DNA from: Streptomyces sp. XM83C
GTDB lineage: Bacteria > Actinomycetota > Actinomycetes > Streptomycetales > Streptomycetaceae
Length of the DNA: 58,118 bases
Direction of reading: 5' to 3'
NCBI RefSeq assembly: GCF_023072675.1
Contig: NZ_JALLGL010000004.1
Location: 1 to 58,118 of the forward strand
Shown piece after piece: positions 8,521 through 16,595 of this stretch. The number at the start of each line of letters is the position of its first letter. Position 1 is the stretch's first letter. The notes beneath the pieces are model-generated. The model did no database searches and had not been told where the DNA came from. It saw only the letters and a program-made list of their open reading frames with translations. Both the position numbers and the translations under genes were made by a program.

Positions 8521-8742
8521 TCAGGCAGCCCTCGGGTGCCCTGTGCGGCCGTGGGGGGTGCCGGGGCGGCGGGCGGTGTCGGTGCGCGGTGCGCCGGTGA
8601 GGTGCGGGCCGGTGCCCGGGTCGGGGGTCCGGGGCGGCAGCGATACGGCGTCCGCCGCCGCGCACGAGGCCAGCAGGTCCCGCATGGACACACCGGTGAG
8701 CGCGTACGGGCGGTGCGGCTGGGGCTGGTCGGTGACCGGCAT
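8521..8742 (-). CDS. Small protein of unknown function behind an iron-box-like element
   Basis: 73-aa ORF beginning MPVTDQPQPHRPYALTG and continuing SMRDLLASCAAADAVSLPP; the second half is Pro/Arg/Thr-rich and low-complexity. A perfect Shine-Dalgarno AGGAGG lies 6 bases before the ATG at 8742, which is the main reason to believe it is translated. There is no signal peptide or membrane segment; one Cys is present. A TTAGGT-AG-ACCTAA palindrome lies 33-46 bases upstream of the start and a second palindrome about 100 bases upstream, suggesting regulated expression. I do not recognise the family with confidence. Confidence 0.6.
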   Translation of the reverse strand: MPVTDQPQPHRPYALTGVSMRDLLASCAAADAVSLPPRTPDPGTGPHLTGAPRTDTARRPGTPHGRTGHPRAA

Positions 8743-8774
8743 GGACGCCTCCTGAGACTCGGGGGCGGACGTAC

Positions 8775-8788
8775 TTAGGTAGACCTAA
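8775..8788. promoter_or_regulatory. Iron-box-like palindrome TTAGGT-AG-ACCTAA
   Basis: Arms TTAGGT (8775-8780) and ACCTAA (8783-8788) flank AG. The TTAGG-N4-CCTAA spacing is the same as the inner repeat of the actinobacterial DtxR/IdeR/DmdR iron box (consensus TTAGGTTAGGCTAACCTAA), though the outer TTAGG half-site is missing. It sits where the core promoter of the 73-aa gene should be. Regulation by an iron repressor is an inference; another regulator could use the palindrome. Confidence 0.45.
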
Positions 8789-8841
8789 CTACGAGCGCAC
8801 CTCCATGTGACCACGCCGGACATGCCGGGCGCAATATTTTC

Positions 8842-8856
8842 CCGACAGCCTGTCGG
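8842..8856. promoter_or_regulatory. Perfect palindrome CCGACAG-C-CTGTCGG
   Basis: Seven-base arms around a single C, flanked by TTTC on the left and AA on the right, inside an AT-richer patch (CAATATTTT) about 100 bases upstream of the 73-aa gene. Length and symmetry fit a dimeric-regulator operator (TetR/MarR-size). No regulator gene is adjacent. Confidence 0.35.
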
Positions 8857-8947
8857 AACGCCGGTGTCGAGGCGGACGGGATGAACCGGAGGCAGGCCGC
8901 CGGGACGATCCGCCGGGCCGCCCCGGCGCGGAACGGCCCGACGCGGC

Positions 8948-9007
8948 AGCCCGTCCCGCCGTACGACGCCCGAGCCCCGCGCAGGGGAGCCCGTCCCGCC
9001 GTACGAC
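8948..9007. repeat. 20-bp direct repeat with 40-base period
   Basis: AGCCCGTCCCGCCGTACGAC occurs at 8948-8967 and exactly again at 8988-9007, in the gap between the tsaE stop and the 73-aa gene. The intervening 20 bases differ. No reading frame explains the duplication. It may be a recent local duplication; the rest of 8743-9043 apart from the two palindromes shows nothing assignable. Confidence 0.7.
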
Positions 9008-9043
9008 ATCCGGGCCCGGCCCCGCTCCCCAGCGAGGCGTCCC

Positions 9044-9562
9044 TCAGGCCGACAGCGCCGACAGTCCCGCCGCCGCCCACCTCTCCCCCAGGCCGGTCAG
9101 GGTGACCTGGCGCACCTCGTCGGTGGTGTCGCCGACGGCGCGGTGGATGACGACCTGGAGCCGGTCCTCGGTCAGCTCCTCGACCTTGCCCTCGCCCCAC
9201 TCCACGACCACCACGGACTCCGGCAGCGACACGTCCAGGTCCAGGTCCTCCATCTCGTCCAGCCCGCCGGACAGCCGGTAGGCGTCGACGTGGACGAGGG
9301 GCGGCCCGTCGTTCAGGGACGGGTGGACGCGCGCGATGACGAACGTCGGGGAGGTGACCGCGCCCCGTACACCGAGGCCTTCGCCGAGGCCACGGGTGAG
9401 GGTGGTCTTGCCGGCGCCGAGTTCCCCGCTGAGCATCACCAGGTCGCCGGCGCGCAGCAGCCCGGCGAGTCTGCGGCCCAGCTCCCGCATCTGGTCGGGC
9501 GAGGTGACGGTGAGCTGGATCTCAGCCTCGGGGTGCGGTGCTGCTGGTGCTTCCATAGCCAC
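9044..9562 (-). CDS. tsaE: tRNA threonylcarbamoyladenosine biosynthesis ATPase TsaE
   Basis: 172-aa P-loop ATPase that drives turnover of the TsaBD complex in t6A synthesis. The Walker A motif GELGAGKTT lies at 46-54, with SPTFVIARVH and the HVDAYRL / VVVVEWGEG motifs of the family further on. Start is GTG 9562 or the ATG six bases later. Its 5' end overlaps the 3' end of the alpha/beta hydrolase gene by about 40 bases, an unusually long overlap. It is separated from tsaB-rimI-tsaD by about 1.4 kb of accessory sequence. Confidence 0.95.
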   Translation of the reverse strand: MAMEAPAAPHPEAEIQLTVTSPDQMRELGRRLAGLLRAGDLVMLSGELGAGKTTLTRGLGEGLGVRGAVTSPTFVIARVHPSLNDGPPLVHVDAYRLSGGLDEMEDLDLDVSLPESVVVVEWGEGKVEELTEDRLQVVIHRAVGDTTDEVRQVTLTGLGERWAAAGLSALSA

Positions 9563-10763
9563 CCACCGTAGCCCCTGAGGGGACGGCTCCCGCGCGGGTG
9601 AGCAGGTCGGCGAGGCGGTCGGTGACGACCTCCGGGTGTTCCAGCATGACGAGGTGGCCGGCGTCCGGGACGAGGACGAGTTCGGCGTCCGGCAGCAGAT
9701 CGGCGATGGCCTCGCTGTGCTCGCTGGGGGTGACGAGGTCGCCGACCCCGGCGAGGACCAGGACCGGCATGTCCCGGAAGCAGGCCAGCGCCTCCGTCTT
9801 GTCGTGGTCGGTGAAGGCCGGGTAGAACTCGGCGACCACGTCGATGGGCGTGCCCTCGATCATCCGCTCCGCGAACCGGGCGACGGCCGGGTCGACGTCC
9901 CGCTGAGCGAACGAGTACCGCTTGATGATCCCGGCGAACAGGTCGGCGGTGGCGCGGCGCCCCTTCTCCACCAGCTCGGCCTGCCGGCCCAGCGCGCTGA
10001 GCACGCCCGGCAGGATGCGGCGGACGGCGTTGACACCGGCGACGGGCAGGCCGAAGTCGACCTCGCCGAGCCGCCCGGAGGACGTACCGACGAAGGCGGT
10101 GGCGACGACCCGGTCACGGATCAGCTCGGGATGCTCGGCGGCCAGCGCCATCACCGTCATCCCGCCCATGGAGTGCCCGACCAGGACGATCGGGCCCTCC
10201 GGCACGGCCGCGTCGATGACGGCCTTCAGGTCGCGGCCGAGCTGGTCGATGGAGACCGGCGCCCGGTCCTGCACCTGGGCGACACCGCGCCCGGAGCGGC
10301 CGTGGCTGCGCTGGTCCCAGTACACGGTGCGGACGACGCCGCGCAGAGCGGCGCGCTGGAAGTGCCAGGAGTCCTGGTTGAGGCAGTAGCCGTGGCTGAA
10401 GACGACGGTGACGGGCAGCGGCGCCTTGCGGCCGAACAAGCGGCGTCTGCGGGGCGCGGTCCCGCCCTCCGGCTCGACGTCGTCGACCTCGTAGTACAGC
10501 TCGGTGCCGTCGTCGGCGTACGCCCGTCCGGGGGTGCCGCGCAGCGCGCCGTACGGTCCGGCGGAGTCCAGGGCGAGCCGGGCCTTGCGGCGCATGCCGC
10601 GGCCCACCGTCATCCGCTCGATGGCGACACCGGCCGCGGCGCCCGCCGCTATCACGCCTATGGCGGCACCGGCGAGCCCCGTCGCCCTGCGCCAGCCGCC
10701 GGGCGCCGCCGCGACGGAGGCGACGGCCGCGGCCGTGACGGCCTCCGCACTGCTCTCGCTCAC
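9522..10763 (-). CDS. Alpha/beta hydrolase with N-terminal membrane segment
   Basis: 413 aa. A hydrophobic Ala/Gly-rich segment (about 28-49) probably anchors it in the membrane. The hydrolase fold follows from about residue 85: oxyanion-hole region VVFSHGYCLNQ, nucleophile elbow GHSMGG (Ser198), acid Asp342 in AGVGDLVTP and His370 in PDAGHLVM. The substrate is not evident; esterase or lipase activity is generic for the fold. Start GTG 10763. It lies between alr and tsaE in a same-strand run, a conserved Streptomyces neighbourhood by my recollection. Confidence 0.85.
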   Translation of the reverse strand: MSESSAEAVTAAAVASVAAAPGGWRRATGLAGAAIGVIAAGAAAGVAIERMTVGRGMRRKARLALDSAGPYGALRGTPGRAYADDGTELYYEVDDVEPEGGTAPRRRRLFGRKAPLPVTVVFSHGYCLNQDSWHFQRAALRGVVRTVYWDQRSHGRSGRGVAQVQDRAPVSIDQLGRDLKAVIDAAVPEGPIVLVGHSMGGMTVMALAAEHPELIRDRVVATAFVGTSSGRLGEVDFGLPVAGVNAVRRILPGVLSALGRQAELVEKGRRATADLFAGIIKRYSFAQRDVDPAVARFAERMIEGTPIDVVAEFYPAFTDHDKTEALACFRDMPVLVLAGVGDLVTPSEHSEAIADLLPDAELVLVPDAGHLVMLEHPEVVTDRLADLLTRAGAVPSGATVGGYGSTSSTAPRG

Positions 10764-10882
10764 GTACCGCTCCTCTTCGACGTCCTGCCGGCCGTACCGC
10801 CCCGAATGCGGTTACCCGATTCGTTCGTGCTTCATCCAACGGGCCGCGGGGCAACGGGCCGCGGGGTCACGGGGTCACGGGG

Positions 10883-12070
10883 TCACCCGGCCCGCGGTCC
10901 GTCCTCGCCGTTGTCGGTATAGACGCGGGGGACGCGCGATCCGATGCGCGTGACGATCTCGTACGCGATGGTGCCCGCGGCCTGCGCCCAGTCCTCGGCG
11001 GTGGGCTCCCCTCGGTCACCCGGCCCGAACAGCACGGCCTGCGTGCCCGGCCCGGGTTCGTCGCCGCCGAGGTCCACCACGAACTGGTCCATGGCGATCC
11101 GCCCGGCGACGGTACGCCACTTGCCGTCGACGAGGACGGGCGCCGTGCCGGAGGCGTGCCGCGGGACGCCGTCGCCGTAGCCGACGGGGACGAGGCCGAG
11201 GGTGGTCTCGCCGGCGGTGACGTAGTGGTGGCCGTACGAGACGCCGTGGCCGCCGGGCACATGCTTGACCAGGGCGAGGGACGCGGACAGCGTCATCACC
11301 GGGCGCAGCCCGAAGTCGGCGGGGGTGCCGAGGTCGGGGCTGGGCGACAGGCCGTACATGGCGATGCCGGGGCGGACCAGGTCGAAGTGGGTCTCGGGCA
11401 GGGTCAGCGCGGCCGGCGAGTTGGCGATGTGCCGCACCTCGGGGCGCACGCCCTGCTGCTCGGCGTACGCCGTCATCTCGCGGAAGACGGCGAGCTGGGC
11501 GGCGATCGAGGGGTGCCCGGGCTCGTCGGCGCACGCGAAGTGCGACCACACTCCGGTGACGGTGAGCAGCCCCTCCTCCTGGGCGCGCAGGGCCTCGGCG
11601 ACGAGGTCGGACCAGTCGCCGGGCTGGCAGCCGTTGCGGCCGAGACCGGTGTCGGCCTTCAGCTGCACGCGCGCGGGGCGGGCGGCGCCACGGGCGGCGG
11701 CGGTCAGCTCGCGCAGCGCCCACAGGCCGCTGACGGAGATGTCGATGCCGGCGTCGATGGCCTCGCGCCAGGGGCCGCCCGGTGTCCACAGCCAGCACAT
11801 GACGCGTACGTCGTCGGGGACGCCCGCGTCCGCCCGTACCGCGAGGGCCTCCTCGGGGGTGGCGGTGCCGACCCAGCCGGCGCCGGCCTCGATCGCGGCG
11901 CGGGCGCACGGGAGCGCGCCGTGACCGTATGCGTCGGCCTTCACGACGGCCATGAAGGCCGCGCCGGGCGTACGGGCGCGCAGGGTGCGCACGTTGGCCC
12001 GGAGGGCGGCCAGGTCGATCTCGGCGCGGGCCCGCAGCGGGGCGGTCGGCCGGCTTGCTGTCTCACTCAT
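10883..12070 (-). CDS. alr: Alanine racemase
   Basis: 395-aa PLP enzyme interconverting L- and D-alanine for peptidoglycan precursors. The N-terminal barrel carries the PLP lysine in AVVKADAYGHG (Lys44); the second catalytic base is Tyr279 in HGVSYGHHY, and RIAMDQFVVD lies in the C-terminal domain. Length is normal. ATG at 12070. Between its stop and the hydrolase start (10764-10882) are short repeats: GGGCCGCGGG twice and GGGGTCAC three times in tandem. Confidence 0.97.
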   Translation of the reverse strand: MSETASRPTAPLRARAEIDLAALRANVRTLRARTPGAAFMAVVKADAYGHGALPCARAAIEAGAGWVGTATPEEALAVRADAGVPDDVRVMCWLWTPGGPWREAIDAGIDISVSGLWALRELTAAARGAARPARVQLKADTGLGRNGCQPGDWSDLVAEALRAQEEGLLTVTGVWSHFACADEPGHPSIAAQLAVFREMTAYAEQQGVRPEVRHIANSPAALTLPETHFDLVRPGIAMYGLSPSPDLGTPADFGLRPVMTLSASLALVKHVPGGHGVSYGHHYVTAGETTLGLVPVGYGDGVPRHASGTAPVLVDGKWRTVAGRIAMDQFVVDLGGDEPGPGTQAVLFGPGDRGEPTAEDWAQAAGTIAYEIVTRIGSRVPRVYTDNGEDGPRAG

Positions 12071-12131
12071 CGCGCCCCCAGTCTCTCAGAGGCCCCCGCC
12101 CTTACCGCCGTGACGCCCGCCTCTCGTGCCG

Positions 12132-13574
12132 TCAGCCCGCCCGGCTCACGTCCCGCCACGCCTGCGGAATCCCGTCGGCCACGTTCTGGGCCGACACCGG
12201 CGCGCCGTGGGCCGTGAGCCGGCCGGCGAGGCCGTGGAGGTAGGCCGCGCAGCTCCCCGCGTCCACCGCGGTCAGCCCCGCCGCGAGCAGGGACCCGGCG
12301 AGCCCGGACAGCACGTCGCCGCTCCCGGCGGTGGCCAGCCACGGCGTCCCGGTGGCGTTGACCCGCACCGCTCCCCGCCCCCCGGCGGGGGCGACCAGCG
12401 TCGTCGAGCCCTTCAGCAGCACCGCGGCCCCGTACCGCGCCGCGAGTTCCCGCACCGCCGTGAGCCGCGCCGACTCGACCTCCTCGCGGTCCACCCCGAG
12501 CAGCGCCGCCGCCTCCCCCGCGTGCGGCGTCAGCAGTGTCGGCGCCGTACGCGCGCGTACCGCCGCCGGTTCCGCGAGCCGCAGCCCGTCGGCGTCGATC
12601 AGCACGGGCACCTCCTCGCGTACGACCTCCGCCACGGTCGCCGCGTCGTCCCCGGCGCCGGGCCCGGTCACCCAGGCCTGCACACGCCCCGCCTTCCGCG
12701 GCCCGCGGTCGCTCACCAGCGTCTCCGGGTAGCGGGCGATCACCGCGTCCTTGGCGGGGCCGACGTACCGCACGGCCCCCGCCCCGCCGCGCAGCGCCCC
12801 CGACACGGCGAGGACGGCCGCGCCGGGGTAGCGCGCGGACCCGGCGGCGATGCCGACGACGCCCCGCCGGTACTTGTCGCACTCCGCACCCGGCGCCGGC
12901 AGCAGCCGCGCCACGTCCGCGTGCTGCGGCGCCTCCAGTTCGGGTGTCCTGTGCCGCAGCGCCAGCCCGATGTCGACGAGCCGTACCGTCCCGGCGAACT
13001 CCCGCGCCGGGTCGACGAGCAGCGCCGGTTTGTGCGTGCCGAACGTGACGGTGAGGTCGGCGCGCACGGCCGCGCCCCGCACCTCGCCGGTGTCCGCGTC
13101 GACGCCGCTGGGCAGGTCCACGGCGACGACGGCGGCCCGTGCCCGCCGCGCGGCGGCGGCCAGCGGCACGGCCTCGGCGCGCAGCCCGCCCTTGCCGCCG
13201 ATGCCGACGATCCCGTCGACGACGAGGTCGGCCCGCTCGACGGCGGCCTCCCCCTGCCCGGCGTCGGTGACGGTCCCGCCGGCCCGCCGCAGCGCCGCGA
13301 GGCCGCCCGCGTGGGCCCGGTCCGGGTTCAGCAGAACGGCCGTCACTCCGGCGCCGCGCCGCGCGAGCCGGGCCCCGGCGTACAGGGCGTCGCCGCCGTT
13401 GTCGCCGCTGCCGACGAGCAGCACGATCCGGCTGCCGTAGACCCGGCCGAGCAGTCCGGCGCAGGCGGCGGCGAGCCCGGCGGCGGCCCGTTGCATCAGC
13501 GCGCCCTCGGGGAGCCGCGCCATCAGTTCCCGTTCGGCTGTCCTGACCGTCTCGACGGTGTATGCGGTACGCAT
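12132..13574 (-). CDS. nnr: Bifunctional NAD(P)H-hydrate epimerase / ADP-dependent dehydratase
   Basis: 480-aa metabolite-repair enzyme that restores damaged NADHX/NADPHX. The N-terminal YjeF epimerase domain (about 1-215) has GSGDNGGDALYAGA near residue 55 and the VVAVDLPSGVDADTG motif; the C-terminal ribokinase-like dehydratase domain (about 225-475) has LLTPHAGEAAALLG and NATGTPWLATAGSGDVLSG. The fusion is standard in bacteria. It lies 16 bases after acpS and about 60 before alr, so the acpS-nnr-alr run is likely co-transcribed. Confidence 0.95.
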   Translation of the reverse strand: MRTAYTVETVRTAERELMARLPEGALMQRAAAGLAAACAGLLGRVYGSRIVLLVGSGDNGGDALYAGARLARRGAGVTAVLLNPDRAHAGGLAALRRAGGTVTDAGQGEAAVERADLVVDGIVGIGGKGGLRAEAVPLAAAARRARAAVVAVDLPSGVDADTGEVRGAAVRADLTVTFGTHKPALLVDPAREFAGTVRLVDIGLALRHRTPELEAPQHADVARLLPAPGAECDKYRRGVVGIAAGSARYPGAAVLAVSGALRGGAGAVRYVGPAKDAVIARYPETLVSDRGPRKAGRVQAWVTGPGAGDDAATVAEVVREEVPVLIDADGLRLAEPAAVRARTAPTLLTPHAGEAAALLGVDREEVESARLTAVRELAARYGAAVLLKGSTTLVAPAGGRGAVRVNATGTPWLATAGSGDVLSGLAGSLLAAGLTAVDAGSCAAYLHGLAGRLTAHGAPVSAQNVADGIPQAWRDVSRAG

Positions 13575-13590
13575 GCCGTCGAGTCTGCCG

Positions 13591-13962
13591 TCAGCCCTCG
13601 GCGATCACCACCGCCGAGGCGACCCCGGCGTCATGACTGAGCGACACGTGCCAGGACCGCACGCCGAGTTCGGCGGCCCGCGCGGCGACCGTGCCGGTGA
13701 CCCGCAGCCGGGGCCGCCCGCTGTCCTCGACGTACACCTCGGCGTCGGTCCAGTGCAGCCCGCCGGGCGCGCCGAGTGCCTTGGCGAGCGCCTCCTTCGC
13801 GGCGAACCGTGCGGCGAGCGAGGCGATGCCGCGCCGCTCGCCGCTGGGCAGCAGCAACTCGCGCTCCACGAACAGCCGCCGCGCCAGCTGCGGCGTCCGC
13901 TCCAGCGACTCCCCGAACCGGGAGATCTCGGCCACGTCGATCCCGACGCCGATGATGCTCAT
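13591..13962 (-). CDS. acpS: Holo-[acyl-carrier-protein] synthase
   Basis: 123-aa phosphopantetheinyl transferase that activates acyl carrier protein with the 4'-phosphopantetheine of CoA. Family motifs are present: [12 protein letters not shown] near the start (Mg-binding Asp) and [13 protein letters not shown] around residue 55 (Glu and Lys). ATG at 13962 gives normal AcpS length; an upstream in-frame start would add 21 residues without homology. It is first of the acpS-nnr-alr run. Confidence 0.95.
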   Translation of the reverse strand: MSIIGVGIDVAEISRFGESLERTPQLARRLFVERELLLPSGERRGIASLAARFAAKEALAKALGAPGGLHWTDAEVYVEDSGRPRLRVTGTVAARAAELGVRSWHVSLSHDAGVASAVVIAEG

Positions 13963-14531
13963 GGCGAGCACCCTATGGTCTGCACGGCCGGACGCGGCCG
14001 TCGGCCGACAGTGCTCGAAACCCACCGGCCGACGCCCACAGCCGCGAAGGCAGATCGCCCGCCCGGAACGGGCATTTCAGCACAGTGGCATGCAAACCCA
14101 ACCCGACCATCTCTTCTCCAGCACGGAGGGAATCTCCAAACCCGCCACAGGAAAGGGTTTCCCGAGGACAGATCACGACCAGATCGAGACGGGCGTCAGC
14201 AACTCCGGACGGACACAGTGGTGGGCTGTTCGACCGATCGAGCGACACGCACACCGGAGCAGATCTTGAAAAACGGCTCGCCGCGCAGCGGCTGGCAGTG
14301 CCGCTCTCGCGGCTTTCGCCAGGTTCGCGCTTGTTCAGGCCGGCCCCGCTTCCGCGGCCGCTTCCCCACAGATGATCCACACCCCGAACAAGTCCCTGTG
14401 TCTCACACCGTACGGGGCAGCACCTCGAACGGCGCCGTCATCGGGCGGTGGACGTGTGACGAGGACAACTACGCCCAGCACTGGTACCGGGACACCGCGG
14501 GGCGGCTGCGCAACAGAACGCGGTCATGGGC
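13963..14531. other. Gap between acpS and glmS holding a gene relic
   Basis: About 570 bases without an intact gene. The half nearer acpS (13963-14390) is less GC-extreme than coding DNA and presumably carries the acpS promoter. The half next to the glmS stop contains a lectin-like coding fragment on the plus strand, listed separately. No mobile-element ends or tRNA were seen. Confidence 0.5.
14398..14511 (+). pseudogene. Relic of a ricin-type beta-trefoil lectin domain
   Basis: Read in the frame starting at 14398, this stretch encodes VRGSTSNGAVIGRWTC, then DEDNYAQHWYRDTAGRLRNR. The NGAVI..W.C..(10)..QxW spacing matches one repeat of ricin-type lectin domains common in secreted Streptomyces proteins (QxW is AQHW here). 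There is no start codon, signal peptide or second repeat, and the frame runs on antisense into glmS, so this is a fragment of a lost gene and not a functional CDS. Recognition is by motif only. Confidence 0.4.
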
Positions 14532-16379
14532 TCATTCCACCGTCACGGACTTGGCGAGGTTCCGCGGCTGGTCCACCTCGTTGCCGCGGGCCGTCGCCAG
14601 CTCGCAGGCGAACACCTGCAAGGGCACGGTGGCCACCAGCGGCTGCAACAGCACCGGTGTGACGGGAATCCGGATCAGATGGTCGGCGTACGGCTCCACG
14701 GCCTCGTCGCCCTCCTCGGCGATGACGATGGTGCGCGCGCCGCGAGCCCGGATCTCCTGGATGTTGGAGACGATCTTGTCGTGCAGGACGGAACGCCCGC
14801 GCGGCGACGGCACCACGACCACCACCGGCAGATCCTCCTCGATCAGCGCGATCGGCCCGTGCTTCAGCTCGCCCGCCGCGAAGCCCTCGGCGTGCATGTA
14901 CGCCAGCTCCTTCAGCTTGAGCGCGCCTTCCAGGGCCACCGGGTACCCGACATGGCGGCCGAGAAAGAGCACGGTGTTCTTGCCGGCGAGGGAACGCGCC
15001 AGCTCCCGCACCGGCTCCATGGTCTCCAGCACCTGCTCGACCTCACCGGAGATCTGCGCCAGGTCCCGGATGACGGCGCGGATCTCGTCGCCCCACTTGG
15101 TGCCGCGCACCTGCCCCAGGTACAGCGCGACCAGATAGCAGGCGACGAGCTGGGTGAGGAACGCCTTGGTGGAGGCGACCGCGACCTCCGGCCCGGCGTG
15201 CGTGTACAGCACGGCGTCGGACTCGCGCGGGATGGTCGAACCGTTGGTGTTGCAGATCGCCAGCACCTTCGCGCCCTGCTCGCGGGCGTGCCGCAGCGCC
15301 ATCAGCGTGTCCATCGTCTCGCCGGACTGCGAGATGGCGATGACCAGGGTCTGCTGGTCGAGGATCGGGTCGCGGTAGCGGAACTCGCTGGCCAGCTCCA
15401 CCTCGCAGGGGACGCGGGTCCAGTGCTCGATGGCGTACTTGGCGATCAGCCCGGCGTGGAAGGCCGTACCGCAGGCGACGATGACGACCTTGTCGACCTC
15501 GCGCAGCACCTCGGGCGCGATACGCACCTCGTCGAGGGTGAGCGAGCCGGAGGCGTCGATCCGGCCGCGCAGGGTGTCGGCGACCGCCTTGGGCTGCTCG
15601 GCGATCTCCTTGAGCATGAAGTAGTCGTAGCCGCCCTTCTCGGCGGCCGAGGCGTCCCAGTCGACGTGGTACGACCGCACCTCGGCGGGGCTGCCGTCGA
15701 ACCCGGTCACGGTGACGCCGTCCCGGCGCAGCTCCACCACCTGGTCCTGGCCCAGCTCGATCGCGGACCGCGTGTGCGCGATGAACGCGGCGACGTCCGA
15801 GGCGAGGAAGGCCTCGCCCTCGCCGACGCCCACCACCAGCGGCGAGTTGCGCCGCGCGCCGACGACCACGTCCGGCTCGTCGGCATGCACCGCGACCAGT
15901 GTGAACGCGCCCTCCAGCCGTCGGCACACCAGCCGCATCGCCTCCGCGAGGTCGGCGGTGGCGGAGAACTCCTCCGCGAGCAGATGGGCGACGACCTCGG
16001 TGTCGGTCTCGGAGGCCAGCTCGTGCCCGCGTTCGGCCAGCTCGGCACGGAGGGAGGCGAAGTTCTCGATGATGCCGTTGTGCACGACGGCCACGCGCCC
16101 GGCGTTGTCGAGGTGCGGATGGGCGTTGGCGTCGGTCGGCCCGCCGTGCGTGGCCCACCGGGTGTGTCCGATGCCGGTCGTGCCCGTCGGCAGCGGACGC
16201 TCGGTCAGCTCCTTCTCCAGGTTGACGAGCTTGCCGGCCTTCTTCGCGGCGGCCAGTCCGCCGTCCGCGAGCACGGCGACGCCCGCCGAGTCGTATCCCC
16301 GGTACTCCAGCCGCTTCAGCCCGGCCGTCACGACCTCGAGCGCCGACTGGGACCCCACATAACCCACGATTCCGCACAT
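14532..16379 (-). CDS. glmS: Glutamine--fructose-6-phosphate aminotransferase (isomerizing)
   Basis: 615-aa enzyme making glucosamine-6-phosphate from fructose-6-phosphate and glutamine, the entry to UDP-GlcNAc and the wall. The N-terminal class II amidotransferase begins MCGIVGYVGS with nucleophile Cys2, which fixes the start at 16379 even though the frame is open 64 codons upstream. GIGHTRWATHGGP is the glutaminase loop. Two SIS sugar-isomerase domains follow (ACGTAFHAGL; SQSGETMDT; LGRHVGYPVALEGALKLKE) and it ends LAKSVTVE. With glmM in this window it gives two steps of amino-sugar supply. Confidence 0.97.
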   Translation of the reverse strand: MCGIVGYVGSQSALEVVTAGLKRLEYRGYDSAGVAVLADGGLAAAKKAGKLVNLEKELTERPLPTGTTGIGHTRWATHGGPTDANAHPHLDNAGRVAVVHNGIIENFASLRAELAERGHELASETDTEVVAHLLAEEFSATADLAEAMRLVCRRLEGAFTLVAVHADEPDVVVGARRNSPLVVGVGEGEAFLASDVAAFIAHTRSAIELGQDQVVELRRDGVTVTGFDGSPAEVRSYHVDWDASAAEKGGYDYFMLKEIAEQPKAVADTLRGRIDASGSLTLDEVRIAPEVLREVDKVVIVACGTAFHAGLIAKYAIEHWTRVPCEVELASEFRYRDPILDQQTLVIAISQSGETMDTLMALRHAREQGAKVLAICNTNGSTIPRESDAVLYTHAGPEVAVASTKAFLTQLVACYLVALYLGQVRGTKWGDEIRAVIRDLAQISGEVEQVLETMEPVRELARSLAGKNTVLFLGRHVGYPVALEGALKLKELAYMHAEGFAAGELKHGPIALIEEDLPVVVVVPSPRGRSVLHDKIVSNIQEIRARGARTIVIAEEGDEAVEPYADHLIRIPVTPVLLQPLVATVPLQVFACELATARGNEVDQPRNLAKSVTVE

Positions 16380-16595
16380 GCGCGGCAGCCTACGGCCCGG
16401 CGCCCGCCGGAAAAGCCCTTCGCGTGCCCGAATTCGGAAATTCCCACGGCGATACGAATGCCGCCGTACGAGACGAACCGCATCCAGCGGGGTCCTGACG
16501 GCCAGACAAGGGCGGACGGCAGCCGTCCATTTCGTACCGGAACACCCGGTCCGCCCCTGCCGTGCGGCCACGCCCCGCAGCCCTCCCGGGAGCCG

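Noticed and set aside
13558..15138. A 526-codon plus-strand frame over acpS and glmS
   Set aside because: Antisense to two solid genes; only the short lectin-like segment in the gap has meaningful content.
16380..16595. Possible glmS ribozyme in front of glmS
   Set aside because: The glmS ribozyme belongs mainly to Firmicutes, and nothing in this short GC-rich leader resembles its core.
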